Shown here: positions 19,172 through 28,352 of the stretch, one piece after another
How the letters are laid out: every line of letters starts with the position of its first letter
Numbering within the stretch: position 1 is the first letter of the stretch
From: DATELY01 sp035276085
GTDB taxonomy: Bacteria > Pseudomonadota > Gammaproteobacteria > Steroidobacterales > Steroidobacteraceae
DNA: 64,000 nucleotides
Direction of reading: 5' to 3'
Assembly: GCA_035276085.1 (NCBI GenBank)
Contig: DATELY010000262.1
Location: 1-64,000, forward strand
Translations under genes and position numbers: made by a program
The notes under the pieces: model-generated
Databases searched by the model: none
What the model was told of the DNA's origin: nothing
What the model saw: the letters and a program-made list of their open reading frames with translations, nothing else

Positions 19172-21151
19172 CTACCCCAGCGCCTTTCTCCGCTCGCGCA
19201 ATGACGATGCCGAACGATGGAAGCTCAAGGCCTGCGACTTCGGCACGGCCGTGCCGAGTATGCGACGCAAGGTCGCGCGCACCGTCGCCTTGTCGTCGTC
19301 GAAGCCGCCGTGATTCGTGGCGGCGGATGCATCGGGTGAATCCAATGCCTTCGTGTTCGGCGCAATCACCAGCTCTGCCTTGCCACTCTTGAGCAGGCGT
19401 TGCAGGTCAGCGTCGGCACGCAAATACTTTTCCATCCCCAGAATCGGCTCACCGCGGTCGCGCAGCATGGGAATGCGCGCGAGCTCTTCGAAGGCATGCG
19501 ACACCAGATACAGCAACGATTTGTTGTAGATGTGTGCGCAGTGATCGTCGCGCTCGGCCTGATCCGACAGCGCGAATATCGCAAAGCGTTCGATCTTGTT
19601 GCGATTCAACGCCGGCACATAGTGCTGCTTGAACAGGGCAGTCGTGCATGCGGGCGCCCACAAGGTGCAGGACTCGATGTCGAGGCCCGCATCCACCAAC
19701 GCCGTCACGAGCGGGGCATGGAAGATGCTGCCGGCGCTGTGGCCCACGAGGTGAATCTTCAGGGGACCGTTGGGCAAGCCCGCCTGCATCTTTGCCAGGT
19801 GCCTCACGATCTGGCGCGCAGCGCCGGTGCCGCTCTGCGTTGCTGCCAGCGCGTTCTCTTTCATTTCATCCCAGGCAGCCTTCCCTGACAGCACACGGGC
19901 AAGCGGCTCGAGCGCATCGTCGAGGCGATCGAGCATGAAGTCCTTCGCAGCATCGAGCGCACCTTCAGGACGGCGTTTCTTGAGCGCTTCGCCGAGGATG
20001 TTCTTGACGGTGGACCAATAGTCGCTGTGCCAGATGAACGTGAGCGGATAGATCCCGGCACCCAACATGGCCGCGCGATAATCGGCCAGGCGTTGCACGG
20101 CAATGTCTTCGCCGACGAGGCCTCCATGTGCGTACAACAGCAGATGTCGATACTTCGCCGCGCCCTTCGGCCCGATGGCGCCGGGAATTTCGGTCTTGAA
20201 GAGTTGTTCGACTTCATGCGCCGAGGTGCCGTAGTTGCCGCTCGCTTTCAGGGCGCCGTCATTGCCGATGCTGATGATGTGCGGCCGCAGATCGTGATAC
20301 GAGTAGGCGATCGACAGCCCCGATGACGCGGCATGCGCTGTGGCGGTGGACGCACCCCGCACCAGCTCGATCGGCGCGCCGAGACGGGCAACCCACACGT
20401 CCGATCCGTTCGCGAGCCAGTCGTCATAGCTGATGCGCGCGAAGCCGGCCTTGCCCCACTTCGTGCTCCAGGAGTTCTGAAGCCAGAAGCCGCCCGCGTC
20501 GTACGCGACGATGGCGAACGCATGCGCGCCCAGGATCTTCTCCGAGAGCTCGACGATCCCGTCGTCGCCGACATCCTCCCAACCGGCATGCACGTCAGCC
20601 GTTGCGTAGAGAATGCCCACCTCGGCGATCGCGCTGTGCATCGCGACGATGTCCTTGTGATTGACGCGGTAATAGGCGCCGAGAGGGCGGCGCAACGCAT
20701 CCGTGGTTCGTGCTTCGTTCAAGCCCTGGAATTGGCTCTTGTTGTTCTTCGTCGGCTTCGATTCCCAATATTGCTCCGCGCATACCCCATGCTTGTGCCA
20801 GCCCTTCATCGCACCGCGCGCGCTCGATCCGGCGTAATTCTCGCCAGGCCATTCGTCATAGCGCTTCGCGAGCTCGTACAGCATGCGGGCGCTGACCGGC
20901 GTGCAATCGGAAACGACTTTGCGCGTCGTGAGCAGATAGTTCACGACCGTCGCCAGGCCATAGCCGGTGCAGGCGCCTTCGCTGCCTTGATTGAGGATGG
21001 GAATGTTGCGCGCTCGATAGCTATCGAGACTCACATGCGTTGGCACCTCCACCAACGTCGGCGCGTACATCTTGTCGCGAAAGTCGAGCGTGTCGGGTCG
21101 CGCGTCGTAGGTGCGCTTGATCTTGCGAGTGGATTTCTTCTTCGTCGCCAT
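19172..21151 (-). CDS. Papain-like cysteine peptidase fused to an alpha/beta-hydrolase-type domain
   Basis: A 659-residue protein with two catalytic domains. Residues 15-260 are a C1 papain-like peptidase: oxyanion Gln55 and nucleophile Cys61 in LNQGSEGACTGYGLA, His210 in LGAHAFAIVAYD and Asn226 in WLQNSWSTKWG. Residues 330-600 look like an alpha/beta-hydrolase, with LLLYAHGGLVGED and the nucleophile elbow GHSAG (Ser472). The N-terminus is Lys/Arg-rich (MATKKKSTRKIKRTYDARP) without a signal peptide, so it is probably cytosolic or exported by a non-Sec route. It is a lone gene, convergent with the DUF1003 gene. The target is unknown; the double-hydrolase design would suit a toxin, effector or defence protein, but that is inference. 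Confidence 0.85.
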   Translation of the reverse strand: MATKKKSTRKIKRTYDARPDTLDFRDKMYAPTLVEVPTHVSLDSYRARNIPILNQGSEGACTGYGLATVVNYLLTTRKVVSDCTPVSARMLYELAKRYDEWPGENYAGSSARGAMKGWHKHGVCAEQYWESKPTKNNKSQFQGLNEARTTDALRRPLGAYYRVNHKDIVAMHSAIAEVGILYATADVHAGWEDVGDDGIVELSEKILGAHAFAIVAYDAGGFWLQNSWSTKWGKAGFARISYDDWLANGSDVWVARLGAPIELVRGASTATAHAASSGLSIAYSYHDLRPHIISIGNDGALKASGNYGTSAHEVEQLFKTEIPGAIGPKGAAKYRHLLLYAHGGLVGEDIAVQRLADYRAAMLGAGIYPLTFIWHSDYWSTVKNILGEALKKRRPEGALDAAKDFMLDRLDDALEPLARVLSGKAAWDEMKENALAATQSGTGAARQIVRHLAKMQAGLPNGPLKIHLVGHSAGSIFHAPLVTALVDAGLDIESCTLWAPACTTALFKQHYVPALNRNKIERFAIFALSDQAERDDHCAHIYNKSLLYLVSHAFEELARIPMLRDRGEPILGMEKYLRADADLQRLLKSGKAELVIAPNTKALDSPDASAATNHGGFDDDKATVRATLRRILGTAVPKSQALSFHRSASSLRERRKALG

Positions 21152-21314
21152 GGTGGTACGTCCTCCCGACGCATTCGTAATCGCTGTTGTTGGCTGGTCG
21201 AGATGCTAGCGAGGGCATCCGGAGGGGGGAAGGATGATGCCCGTTTGGGCTAGGCGGGTTGAACATCGACCAGTTAGCCACTGGTCGCATCTAACACCTG
21301 CATCCAGAACGCGT

Positions 21315-21425
21315 TCCCTCCCCTGCGCAGCGGGGAGGGCTAGGGTGGGGCGTTCGAGAGAGCGATGCGCTCGATAACCAGCCCCCATCCTGTCCTTCCC
21401 CCGCTGTCGCAAGGGAAGGGACGCA
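21315..21425. repeat. GC-rich paired-palindrome element, copy 1
   Basis: The left arm CCCTCCCCTGCGCAGCGGGG plus GAGGGCTAGGGTGGGG and the right arm CCCCCATCCTGTCC plus TTCCCCCGCTGTCGCAAGGG are inverted versions of each other. Between them lies AGCGATGCGCTCGATA, itself hairpin-forming. It lies between two same-strand genes. A nearly identical element, with an insertion in its right arm, lies at 36728-36890. Confidence 0.85.
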
Positions 21426-21473
21426 CGCTTCGGTATCGAAGTAATTGCCACAAGCCACGAGCACTCTGCGCCT

Positions 21474-22802
21474 CTACGTGCGCGTACGCGCGGACGCGCG
21501 CAACATTTCGCGGGCGACGCGCTCTCCGCTTTGTAATGCGCCGGCTACTGTTCCTGCCAGTTCGCCGTCGGCGTCGGCGGCTTCGCCTGCGAAAAAGAGT
21601 GTGCCGAGCAGCGGACGCGCCAATGCTTTGCGGGCCGAGGTTCCTCCGGCGAGCACGTAGCTGTAGGCACCGCGCGCGAACGGATCGGTTTGCCAGTTGT
21701 GCAGGCTCGCGGCCTGGAATTGTTCGCGCACACCGGCGCGACGGCCGAAGATTGCCTCGAGACTGGACAACGCCGTGGCGGTGAGCTCGTCGTCGCTGAG
21801 CGAGGAGAGCCGTTCGGCGTTTGGACCTGCGGTCCACGCCGTCAGGAGTGCGGCTCGCAACGGCAGCAACGTCCAGAAGGTGGGGAACGGCGAGCCCGGC
21901 GCATGAAAGAATGCCGCGCGCCGATAGCGCCCGGCATGGAGCTGCTCCCAGAAGCGCGACTGAAACTGCAGCAGCACTTTGAGCACCGGGCCCATGGCCA
22001 GCAGATCGAGTGCCGCACGTTTGGCCTTGAGCGGCGGCTCGAATCGGACCGTTCCGGCGTGCTCGGGCGCACCCTGCAGCACTCCCAGTGGCAACGTGAT
22101 GATGGCGCGCGGCGCGCTGAAGAGGATCCGGCGTCCTGACTGAATGGCTTCGATCTCGACACGGCCGCGGCGCCAGCTCACCGTGTGCACGATCGTATTG
22201 AGCTGCACTCGCACCCGGTTCTGGTTCGCCGCGCTCAACAACGCTCCGAGCAGCACTGCATAGCCATTGACCGGACGCAGTGTCGGCGCATCGGCCGCGG
22301 CCTGCCCCGCCCATTCGTCCAGGATGTCCAGCGTGCTGACGCGCGTTGCATCGGCCGCGTCGAATCCCTGCACGAGCATGCAGGCAAACTCGCGCACGGG
22401 CTGGGTCAGCACGCGCGCAGCGTAGCGATCGAGAAACTGAGCGAACGGCAGGTCGCGCTTCGGCTTGCCCACTTTGCGCAGACCCGCGCGCATCTGCTCG
22501 AACATGTCGTCGCCATCCTGCAGGCGACCATCGCGCAGACTCCACCGTGTCTGCACGGCATCCATGGCCGTTGCATTCGCGCGCGCGAGCCAGCGCATGA
22601 TCACCGCTGCCTGCCCGTGGATGAACTCCGCGCCGAGTTCGAGCGGTACAGGCGCTTGCGGCTCGTACCGCGTATGAATGCGACCGCCGATGCGATCGCG
22701 CGCCTCCAGCACGCAAACCGACTGCCCGGCGCGGCCGAGATCTGCGGCGGCTGCCAACCCCGCCGCCCCGGCGCCGATGACGATGACGTCGTAACCGATC
22801 AC
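21474..22802 (-). CDS. Flavin amine oxidase family protein
   Basis: A 442-residue FAD-dependent oxidoreductase. The N-terminal dinucleotide fold VIVIGAGAAGLAAAADL with the following LEARDRIGGRIHT is the monoamine/polyamine oxidase signature; the C-terminus FFAGEAADADGELAGTVAGAL closes the FAD site. LGAEFIHGQ also fits polyamine or amine oxidases. It would oxidise a primary or secondary amine to aldehyde and H2O2. No signal peptide is present. The start is GTG at 22802, directly before the fold. The gene lies 11 bp after a decayed metallo-hydrolase fragment on the same strand, with no other metabolic context. Confidence 0.88.
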   Translation of the reverse strand: MIGYDVIVIGAGAAGLAAAADLGRAGQSVCVLEARDRIGGRIHTRYEPQAPVPLELGAEFIHGQAAVIMRWLARANATAMDAVQTRWSLRDGRLQDGDDMFEQMRAGLRKVGKPKRDLPFAQFLDRYAARVLTQPVREFACMLVQGFDAADATRVSTLDILDEWAGQAAADAPTLRPVNGYAVLLGALLSAANQNRVRVQLNTIVHTVSWRRGRVEIEAIQSGRRILFSAPRAIITLPLGVLQGAPEHAGTVRFEPPLKAKRAALDLLAMGPVLKVLLQFQSRFWEQLHAGRYRRAAFFHAPGSPFPTFWTLLPLRAALLTAWTAGPNAERLSSLSDDELTATALSSLEAIFGRRAGVREQFQAASLHNWQTDPFARGAYSYVLAGGTSARKALARPLLGTLFFAGEAADADGELAGTVAGALQSGERVAREMLRASARTRT

Positions 22803-22813
22803 TCACTCTCCTC

Positions 22814-23215
22814 TTACGGGTGGGGCCGATACCGGAACGCGCACGATCCGCAGCAATGCTGGAGCAACTTACCCGCCTTCTTGCCCGTCAGATCGTTGTA
22901 CAGCGTCTCGATGAACGGAAAACCGTACGTCACGAAGTCATCGCCCATGTGCACGACGTTCGACCGGGAAAAGAACACGATGGAGTCGCCATCCGTGTGG
23001 CCGCTTTCGAAGTGCAATGCGCGGATGTCCTCGCCGTTCAAATGGACCGTCATCGAGTGATCGAACGTGAGAATGGGCAGCGCTTGCCTGGGCTGCGCGG
23101 GCATGTCGCTCTTCATGGCGCCGCCCGTGCCCGCGGAGCTGCCGGATTCGAGGCGCTTACGCACGTTGTCATGTGCTTCGATTCCGCCGTAACCGTTGTT
23201 GCTCCAGCGACAGGC
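22814..23215 (-). pseudogene. Fragment of an MBL-fold metallo-hydrolase
   Basis: The frame reads HDNVRKRLESG, LPILTFDHSMTVHLNGEDIRA, ESGHTDGDSIVFFSRSNVVH and MGDDFVTYGFPFIE. This is the middle and C-terminal half of a metallo-beta-lactamase-fold protein, including the HTDGD metal-ligand block. The essential N-terminal HxHxDH motif is absent: upstream of WSNNGYGGIEAHDN the frame loses all resemblance. After PFIE the protein ends with an unrelated tail (LLQHCCGSCAFRYRPHP), so the 3' end also looks truncated. Without the first metal site it should be inactive. It is the remnant of a gene broken at both ends. Confidence 0.7.
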
Positions 23216-23338
23216 TAGCGACAACGAGAGGAGGGAGCAATGATCGCCTGGATGTCGGATCGCTCCATCGGCCGCCGTCCTTGGGGAGTACCTTGCTAAC
23301 ATCGCGGCCCTTGATGCGCACTCAACAAGGAGATGATC

Positions 23339-23698
23339 ATGGCTCGATATGTCGATGGTTTCGTAGTACCCGTACCGAAGAAGAACGTGGCGGCCTATCG
23401 CAAGCTGGCGCGCAAGGCAGGAAAAATCTGGAAGGAATACGGCGCGCTCGAATACGTGGAGTGTGTCGCGGACGACGTGAAGCCCGGCAAGCAGACGTCG
23501 TTCCCGCAGGCCGTAAAGCTGAAGCCCAACGAAATCGCCTGGTTCTCGTGGATCGTGTACAAGTCGCGCCGGCATCGCGATCAGGTGAATGCAAAAGTGA
23601 TGAAGGACCCGCGCCTGGCAGCGATGGGCCCTGACACGATGCCGTTCGACGGCAAGCGAATGATCTATGGCGGCTTCAAGGCGATGGTGGATATGTAG
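23339..23698 (+). CDS. DUF1428 family protein (YbaA-like)
   Basis: A 119-residue protein matching the E. coli YbaA / DUF1428 family over its whole length (YVDGFVVPVPKKN, AGKIWKEYGALEYVEC, WFSWIVYKSRRHRDQVNAKV, GGFKAMVDM). The fold is a dimeric alpha/beta barrel; no enzymatic role is established. Two ATGs occur in frame; 23339 is preferred because AAGGAG at 23327-23332 sits six bases before it, while it abuts the first ATG. It stands between two decayed genes, and appears intact itself. Confidence 0.9.
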   Translation: MARYVDGFVVPVPKKNVAAYRKLARKAGKIWKEYGALEYVECVADDVKPGKQTSFPQAVKLKPNEIAWFSWIVYKSRRHRDQVNAKVMKDPRLAAMGPDTMPFDGKRMIYGGFKAMVDM

Positions 23699-23700
23699 AG

Positions 23701-23802
23701 CTCCCCAAGGACTATGGCTTCATGTATCAGCACGGCTACGAAGATCTGGATGGACACCTATGGGAGGTGTTCTACATGGATCCGAATGCGCAACCATCCT
23801 GA
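23701..23802 (+). pseudogene. C-terminal remnant of a VOC (glyoxalase-fold) gene
   Basis: Directly after the DUF1428 stop, 34 codons read LPKDYGFMYQHGYEDLDG then HLWEVFYMDPNAQPS and a TGA. This is the typical C-terminus of small VOC-superfamily proteins (DLDGHxWEVFxMDP), where the Glu of WEVF is a metal ligand. There is no start codon of its own and the first 100 residues are gone, apparently replaced by the DUF1428 gene. It shows that a deletion or rearrangement ended at 23700. Confidence 0.75.
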
Positions 23803-23886
23803 GTTGCGCGTGGCTGTACGAGCTCTGCCCTCTGAAACGGGCGATCGCTACGGTAAGCTGCACGGGTGCTCATTGCAGGAGTCACC

Positions 23887-24762
23887 ATGACAACCGATCA
23901 CTCGGGCGATCCGCCTCCGTTCTCACGCCGCGAGTTCACAGCGCTCTCCATCGCTGCCGGCGTTGTCGCGGCAACGCGCGCCGGTGCCGCAGAGATCCCG
24001 ACGGAACAGGCAGTCGAAATACGCACACCGAGTGGCGTGTGCGACGCGGTCGTCGTCCATCCCGAAGGCAAGGAGCCATGGCCGGCGGCCATCCTGTTCA
24101 CGGACGCATTCGGATTGCGGCCTGCGATGCGCGACATGGCGAAACGACTCGCGGCTGCCGGGTACGCGGTCCTCGTGCCGAATCCTTACTATCGGTCGAC
24201 CAAGGCGCCGGGCATCAATGCGGCCAACTTCGATTTCCAGAATCCAGCCGACCGCGCCAAGCTGCAAGCGTTGCGCGCACCGCTCACCACGGACGCAGTC
24301 GCGCAGGATGCGAAGGCGTATCTCTCCTATCTGGATGCACAGCCTTTCGTGAACAAGAAGGCAACTGCCGGCGCGTTCGGTTATTGCATGGGTGGGCTCA
24401 TGACACTGCAGGCGGCTGCCGGTGTGCCGAATCGCATCGGTGCCGGTGCATCCTTCCACGGTGGCGGCCTCGTGACGGACAAGCCGGACAGTCCGCATCT
24501 GGCCGTGCCCAAGATGAAAGGCGAGTATCTCATCGCGATTGCCGCGAACGATGATGCAGCTCAACCCGACGCGAAGACGAAGCTCGTGGAAGCATTCCGC
24601 GCTGCGAAGATTCCCGCGAACGTGGCAGTGTACGAAGGCACGATGCACGGTTGGTGCGTGCAGGACATGCCGGCGCGGGAGGGTAAGCCGATCTACAACG
24701 AAGCGCAGGCAGAGCGGGCGTGGAGTGAGCTGGTCGCGTTGTTCAAACGCAGACTGGTCTGA
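23887..24762 (+). CDS. Dienelactone hydrolase family protein with a Tat-type leader
   Basis: A 291-residue protein from ATG 23887 (AGGAG at 23877-23881). The leader contains SRREFTALSIAAGVVAAT, a twin-arginine signal, so the folded protein is probably sent to the periplasm. The mature part is an alpha/beta-hydrolase of the dienelactone hydrolase family: FGYCMGGLM carries the nucleophilic Cys typical of this family, and EGTMHGWCV the catalytic His. Substrates are lactones or esters; the natural one is unknown. The length is about 50 residues above cytosolic homologues because of the leader. It is a single gene. Confidence 0.88.
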   Translation: MTTDHSGDPPPFSRREFTALSIAAGVVAATRAGAAEIPTEQAVEIRTPSGVCDAVVVHPEGKEPWPAAILFTDAFGLRPAMRDMAKRLAAAGYAVLVPNPYYRSTKAPGINAANFDFQNPADRAKLQALRAPLTTDAVAQDAKAYLSYLDAQPFVNKKATAGAFGYCMGGLMTLQAAAGVPNRIGAGASFHGGGLVTDKPDSPHLAVPKMKGEYLIAIAANDDAAQPDAKTKLVEAFRAAKIPANVAVYEGTMHGWCVQDMPAREGKPIYNEAQAERAWSELVALFKRRLV

Positions 24763-24869
24763 AGCCATCGAGGCGTAGCGGCGGCAGTATGAAATGCCTG
24801 CCGCGCGATCGTCCAGTCGTGGCGGTTTCTGACTCCAATTCGCGTGGCGCTTGGGCTAGCCTGCCCCGC

Positions 24870-25349
24870 ATGAGCCAGTTCACGTATCAGCTCGCCCGAA
24901 CGTCCGACGCGGAGACGATCTCGCATCTGTCGCGTTCGCTGATCGAAGTCGGGCTGCAGCCGGCGTGGTCGGTGCAGCGTGTGCGCTGGCACATTCGTCA
25001 TCGGGAGAGCGTGGTGCTCGCCGCCAAGGCCGGTAGCACCCTCGTGGGCTTTGCGATCATGGAGTTCCACGACTCCGATGCGCACCTGAATCTACTGGGC
25101 GTATTGCCGCGCTATCAGCGCACCGGCGTCGGGCGTGAGCTGCTCGCCTGGCTGGAAGCCAGTGCGATCACCGCGGGCACGTTCCTGATCAAGCTCGAAG
25201 TGCGCGCCGGTAACGTCGCAGGCCGCGCTTTTTACAGCGGCCTGGGGTATCGCGAGGTAGGAGAAGTGCCGGGTTACTACCAAGGCCGCGAGACTGCAGT
25301 ACGCATGTCTCGCGACCTTCGGTTGAATTGCACCAGCTTCGAGAAGTGA
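24870..25349 (+). CDS. GNAT family N-acetyltransferase
   Basis: A 159-residue protein from ATG 24870. The acetyl-CoA loop is seen in LGVLPRYQRTGVGRELLAWL (R/Q-x-x-G-x-G/A pattern), followed by LEVRAGNVAGRAFYSGLGYRE, the usual C-terminal block of RimI-like enzymes. The tail GYYQGRETAVRMSRDL is also typical. It moves an acetyl group onto an amine, perhaps a protein N-terminus or a small molecule; the target is not predictable. A longer frame starts at 24789 but lacks homology. It ends 11 bp from the convergent coiled-coil gene. Confidence 0.88.
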   Translation: MSQFTYQLARTSDAETISHLSRSLIEVGLQPAWSVQRVRWHIRHRESVVLAAKAGSTLVGFAIMEFHDSDAHLNLLGVLPRYQRTGVGRELLAWLEASAITAGTFLIKLEVRAGNVAGRAFYSGLGYREVGEVPGYYQGRETAVRMSRDLRLNCTSFEK

Positions 25350-25360
25350 CAGGCTGCTAA

Positions 25361-26119
25361 TCAGCCGACTTTACGGAGCCGTTGGTTCATCTGCTCCGGC
25401 TTTGCCTTCGAGGGTCCCTGCTCGATCGCTTCGATGAGCTTCGTGTCCAGCTCAGGCAGCGCGGGCACATCCTTCTCTTCCGTGACCAGAGGCTTCAACT
25501 GGTCACGCAGTTTCACCGTCAACTCGTGCAGCTCGCGGTACTGCGTGATCAGCTTGCTGACCTCGGTCAGCTTTTGATCCTGCTTCTGCTTTTCGGCACG
25601 CAGCGTGTTGAAGGAGGTTTCGACCTGACGACGCGCATCGGCTTCGTCCTGCTTTTCCTTCTTCAGCGCCTTCAGCTTTTTGACGACGTTTTCCGGGGTG
25701 TCGGCCAGCGACGTGTTGATCGCCTTCAGTGCCTTCTCTTTCTCGGCCAGGCGATCCTTCAGCTTCTGCAGTTCACCGGCGGAGGTCGCACGCTCCGTGG
25801 CGATCTGCGTGGTCGCCTTTTCCAAGGCGGCGGTCAGCTCGGCGACCTTCGCTTCCGCTGCCGTCTGGGCGTGCGCGGTGGTCACGAGCTTCTTGTCCAT
25901 TTCAGCAATGGCCGTCTTGGCCTGCTCTTTTGCCTGGGCAACGTCGACTTCTGACTGCGCCACCTTCTTCAGCGCGGCCTCGAATGCCGGACGGAGCTCT
26001 TCGGTCTTGGCGTTGGGGTCCAGTTTCAGGGCATCCGTGACCACGCGGATCAGCATCTGTTTGCCGATCGCCAGTTCCTTCCAAATCTTCAGCTGCAGCT
26101 CGAATTGGGCTTGATCCAC
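25361..26119 (-). CDS. Coiled-coil protein of unknown function
   Basis: A 252-residue soluble protein that is almost entirely predicted coiled coil from about residue 50 to 210: runs such as EAALKKVAQSEVDVAQAKEQ and LQKLKDRLAEKEKALKAI with heptad spacing, rich in Lys, Glu and Ala. The first 45 residues (FELQLKIWKELAIGKQMLIR) form a separate helical start. No signal peptide or membrane segment is seen. The start is GTG at 26119. I do not recognise a family; it could be a structural or scaffold protein. Confidence 0.7.
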   Translation of the reverse strand: MDQAQFELQLKIWKELAIGKQMLIRVVTDALKLDPNAKTEELRPAFEAALKKVAQSEVDVAQAKEQAKTAIAEMDKKLVTTAHAQTAAEAKVAELTAALEKATTQIATERATSAGELQKLKDRLAEKEKALKAINTSLADTPENVVKKLKALKKEKQDEADARRQVETSFNTLRAEKQKQDQKLTEVSKLITQYRELHELTVKLRDQLKPLVTEEKDVPALPELDTKLIEAIEQGPSKAKPEQMNQRLRKVG

Positions 26120-26435
26120 ATTACTACCTTAAGTCGGGGGGAGGGTTGGGGGCCGCGGATTGTAGTCTAGAACGAGCCTCCAGGCCGAGCTTCGTTCCAC
26201 TACAACCGCGTGCGGCGATTGCTGCCTGCTCGTTGAGGGTGGTCACGGCCGCGACATAACGATGCGGGGTGAGGAAGGCGCTGGGCTCTTGGGCTTACGG
26301 GCCAGAAACAGCGCGCTCGGCGATATGTTCCTTCTTTGCCCTTCGTGGCCGAAAGCCCTCCGGACCTTCCCGGCCCTCTCCCTGTGTCCGGTTCGCTATC
26401 CTTGCGGCCCCTCAAGCGCCTAGCGGAGCCTCAGA
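26120..26435. other. Intergenic region with divergent promoters expected
   Basis: About 316 bp between the divergent coiled-coil and AIM24 genes. Nothing coding is convincing. No clear consensus promoter or repeat element was identified by eye. Confidence 0.5.
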
Positions 26436-27233
26436 ATGGCAATGGACGTAGTGGATTACGAGATCTTCGGCGACGACATGCAGTACGTGGAGATCGAGCT
26501 CGATCCCGGCGAGGCTGCCATCGGCGAGGCAGGCGCCATGATGATGATGCAGGACGGGGTGGACATGGACACCGTCTTCGGCGACGGCTCGGCGCAGCAG
26601 GGCGGCGTGTTCGGCAAGCTGCTCGGCGCCGGCAAGCGCCTGGTTACCGGCGAATCGCTGTTCACCACCGTCTTCCACAACGAAGCGCGGGTCAAACGCC
26701 GCGTTGCGTTCGCAGCCCCCTACCCCGGCAAGATCGTTGCGGTGAAGCTCTCCGATATCGGCGGCACCCTGATCTGTCAGAAGGACAGCTTCCTCTGCGC
26801 CGCCCGCGGCGTGTCGCTGGGTATCGCCTTCCAGCGGAAATTGGGCGCCGGCCTGTTCGGCGGCGAAGGCTTCATCATGCAGAAGCTCGACGGCGAGGGG
26901 ATGGTGTTCGTACACGCCGGCGGCACCCTCTTGAGCCGCGACCTCCAGCCCGGCGAACGGCTGCGCGTGGACACGGGTTGCGTCGTCGCCTTCCAGCCGA
27001 GCGTCGATTTCGACATTCAGTTCGTGGGCAAACTGAAGAGCGCCCTGTTCTCCGGCGAAGGCCTGTTCTTCGCCACCCTGACCGGTCCGGGCCGGATCTG
27101 GCTGCAGTCGCTCCCGTTCTCGCGCATGGCCAACCGCATCATCGCCTCCGCACCCGCCGCGGGCGGGCGCCGCGTCGGCGAAGGGTCGGTCCTCGGAGCA
27201 CTGGGCGGACTCCTGGACGGCGACAACAATTGA
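26436..27233 (+). CDS. AIM24 / TIGR00266 family protein
   Basis: A 265-residue protein matching the TIGR00266 (AIM24, DUF124) family: YVEIELDPGEAAIGEAGAM, the Gly-rich GDGSAQQGGVFGKLLGAG, FTTVFHNEA and the duplicated beta-rich core ending in GPGRIWLQSLPFSRMANRI. The fold is a beta sandwich related to tryptophan RNA-binding attenuator proteins. In mitochondria AIM24 affects inner-membrane organisation; bacterial roles are unknown. The ATG at 26436 is the clear start. It lies 7 bp before the M48 peptidase gene, so the two form an operon. Confidence 0.92.
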   Translation: MAMDVVDYEIFGDDMQYVEIELDPGEAAIGEAGAMMMMQDGVDMDTVFGDGSAQQGGVFGKLLGAGKRLVTGESLFTTVFHNEARVKRRVAFAAPYPGKIVAVKLSDIGGTLICQKDSFLCAARGVSLGIAFQRKLGAGLFGGEGFIMQKLDGEGMVFVHAGGTLLSRDLQPGERLRVDTGCVVAFQPSVDFDIQFVGKLKSALFSGEGLFFATLTGPGRIWLQSLPFSRMANRIIASAPAAGGRRVGEGSVLGALGGLLDGDNN

Positions 27234-27240
27234 TGCCGGC

Positions 27241-28323
27241 ATGAAGGCACGAGTGTTCGGTGGCGGCTCACCTGCCACCGGCGAGCCCGCAGAACTGACG
27301 ATTGCCGAGCATTCGATCCACGTCCGCACCGACAGCGGCGTGGACTCGGCTGGCATCGCCGCTCTGCGCGTCCGGCAAATTGGTACAGACCTCGCAGGTA
27401 TCGAGCTCGCGTGGGAGACCCCCGCCGGGTTGCGGGCTGCGCACGTGTTGGAACCCGCCGCCGCGCGGGAGCTGGCCAACCATCCCGCGCTCGCGAATAC
27501 GCCCCAGCTTGCAGATTTGCGCGGACGACAGCGCCGGCAGACGGCGGGCCGAGCCGCGGCCTGGACGGTCCTTGCGGTCGTGGCCCTGTTCCCACTCCTC
27601 CTGCTCCTCGTGTTCGTCTGGCAATCCGATCGCATCGCCGGCGCAGCCGCGGCCCGCATTCCGATCGCGCAGGAAGTGGCACTCGGCGACCACGCGTTCG
27701 CGCAGATGCGCCCCTCCCTGGACTTGCAGGATTCAGGTCCCGCGTACGACGCCGTGAAAGCGCTCGGTGAGCGCCTGACCCGCGGCTCGAAGTACACGTA
27801 TCGATTCCATGTGGCGAAAAACGAGGCGGTCAACGCCTTCGCCCTGCCGGGTGGCATCGTCGTGGTGCATACCGGCTTGATCGACGCGACTCGCCGACCC
27901 GAAGAGCTCGCGGGCGTGCTTGCCCATGAAGCCCAGCATGTGGAACTGCGCCATAGCCTGCGAGCGGTCGTGAAGGACCTCGGCCTGCGTGGCCTTTGGA
28001 TGCTCGTGACCGGCGACGTCGGCAGCGGAGTGTGGGGTCGCGCAGCGTTGGAGCTCACCTCGCTCACGTTCTCGCGCGATGCCGAAGAGCAGGCCGATCA
28101 GCGTGGTTTCGACGTCCTGGTCGCGAACGGCATCGACCCGAGCGGCATGGCGAACTTCTTCATCGTCATGGCAGAGAAAGCCGGACCGACACCACCGCCG
28201 CTGTTATCGACTCATCCGGCGAGCGAGGATCGTGAGCAGGCGCTGCGCAAACGGATCCAGGCAGTGGGCGGACGGAAATTCGAACTACTGCGACTAGGAG
28301 CTTGGCCGCCGCCGCGGGCTTGA
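27241..28323 (+). CDS. M48 family membrane metallopeptidase
   Basis: A 360-residue protein. Residues 1-100 are a soluble N-terminal region, followed by one membrane segment (TVLAVVALFPLLLLLVFVW, about 107-125). The zinc motif is HEAQH (His229-His233) in GVLAHEAQHVELRHS, with a third ligand Glu probably in SRDAEEQADQRGFDVL. The layout resembles BepA/Oma1-like M48 peptidases that act on the envelope side in membrane-protein quality control. It shares an operon with the AIM24-like gene. Substrates are unknown. Confidence 0.9.
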   Translation: MKARVFGGGSPATGEPAELTIAEHSIHVRTDSGVDSAGIAALRVRQIGTDLAGIELAWETPAGLRAAHVLEPAAARELANHPALANTPQLADLRGRQRRQTAGRAAAWTVLAVVALFPLLLLLVFVWQSDRIAGAAAARIPIAQEVALGDHAFAQMRPSLDLQDSGPAYDAVKALGERLTRGSKYTYRFHVAKNEAVNAFALPGGIVVVHTGLIDATRRPEELAGVLAHEAQHVELRHSLRAVVKDLGLRGLWMLVTGDVGSGVWGRAALELTSLTFSRDAEEQADQRGFDVLVANGIDPSGMANFFIVMAEKAGPTPPPLLSTHPASEDREQALRKRIQAVGGRKFELLRLGAWPPPRA

Positions 28324-28352
28324 GGCACGAGGGAAAACGCAAGGAGGCTGTG

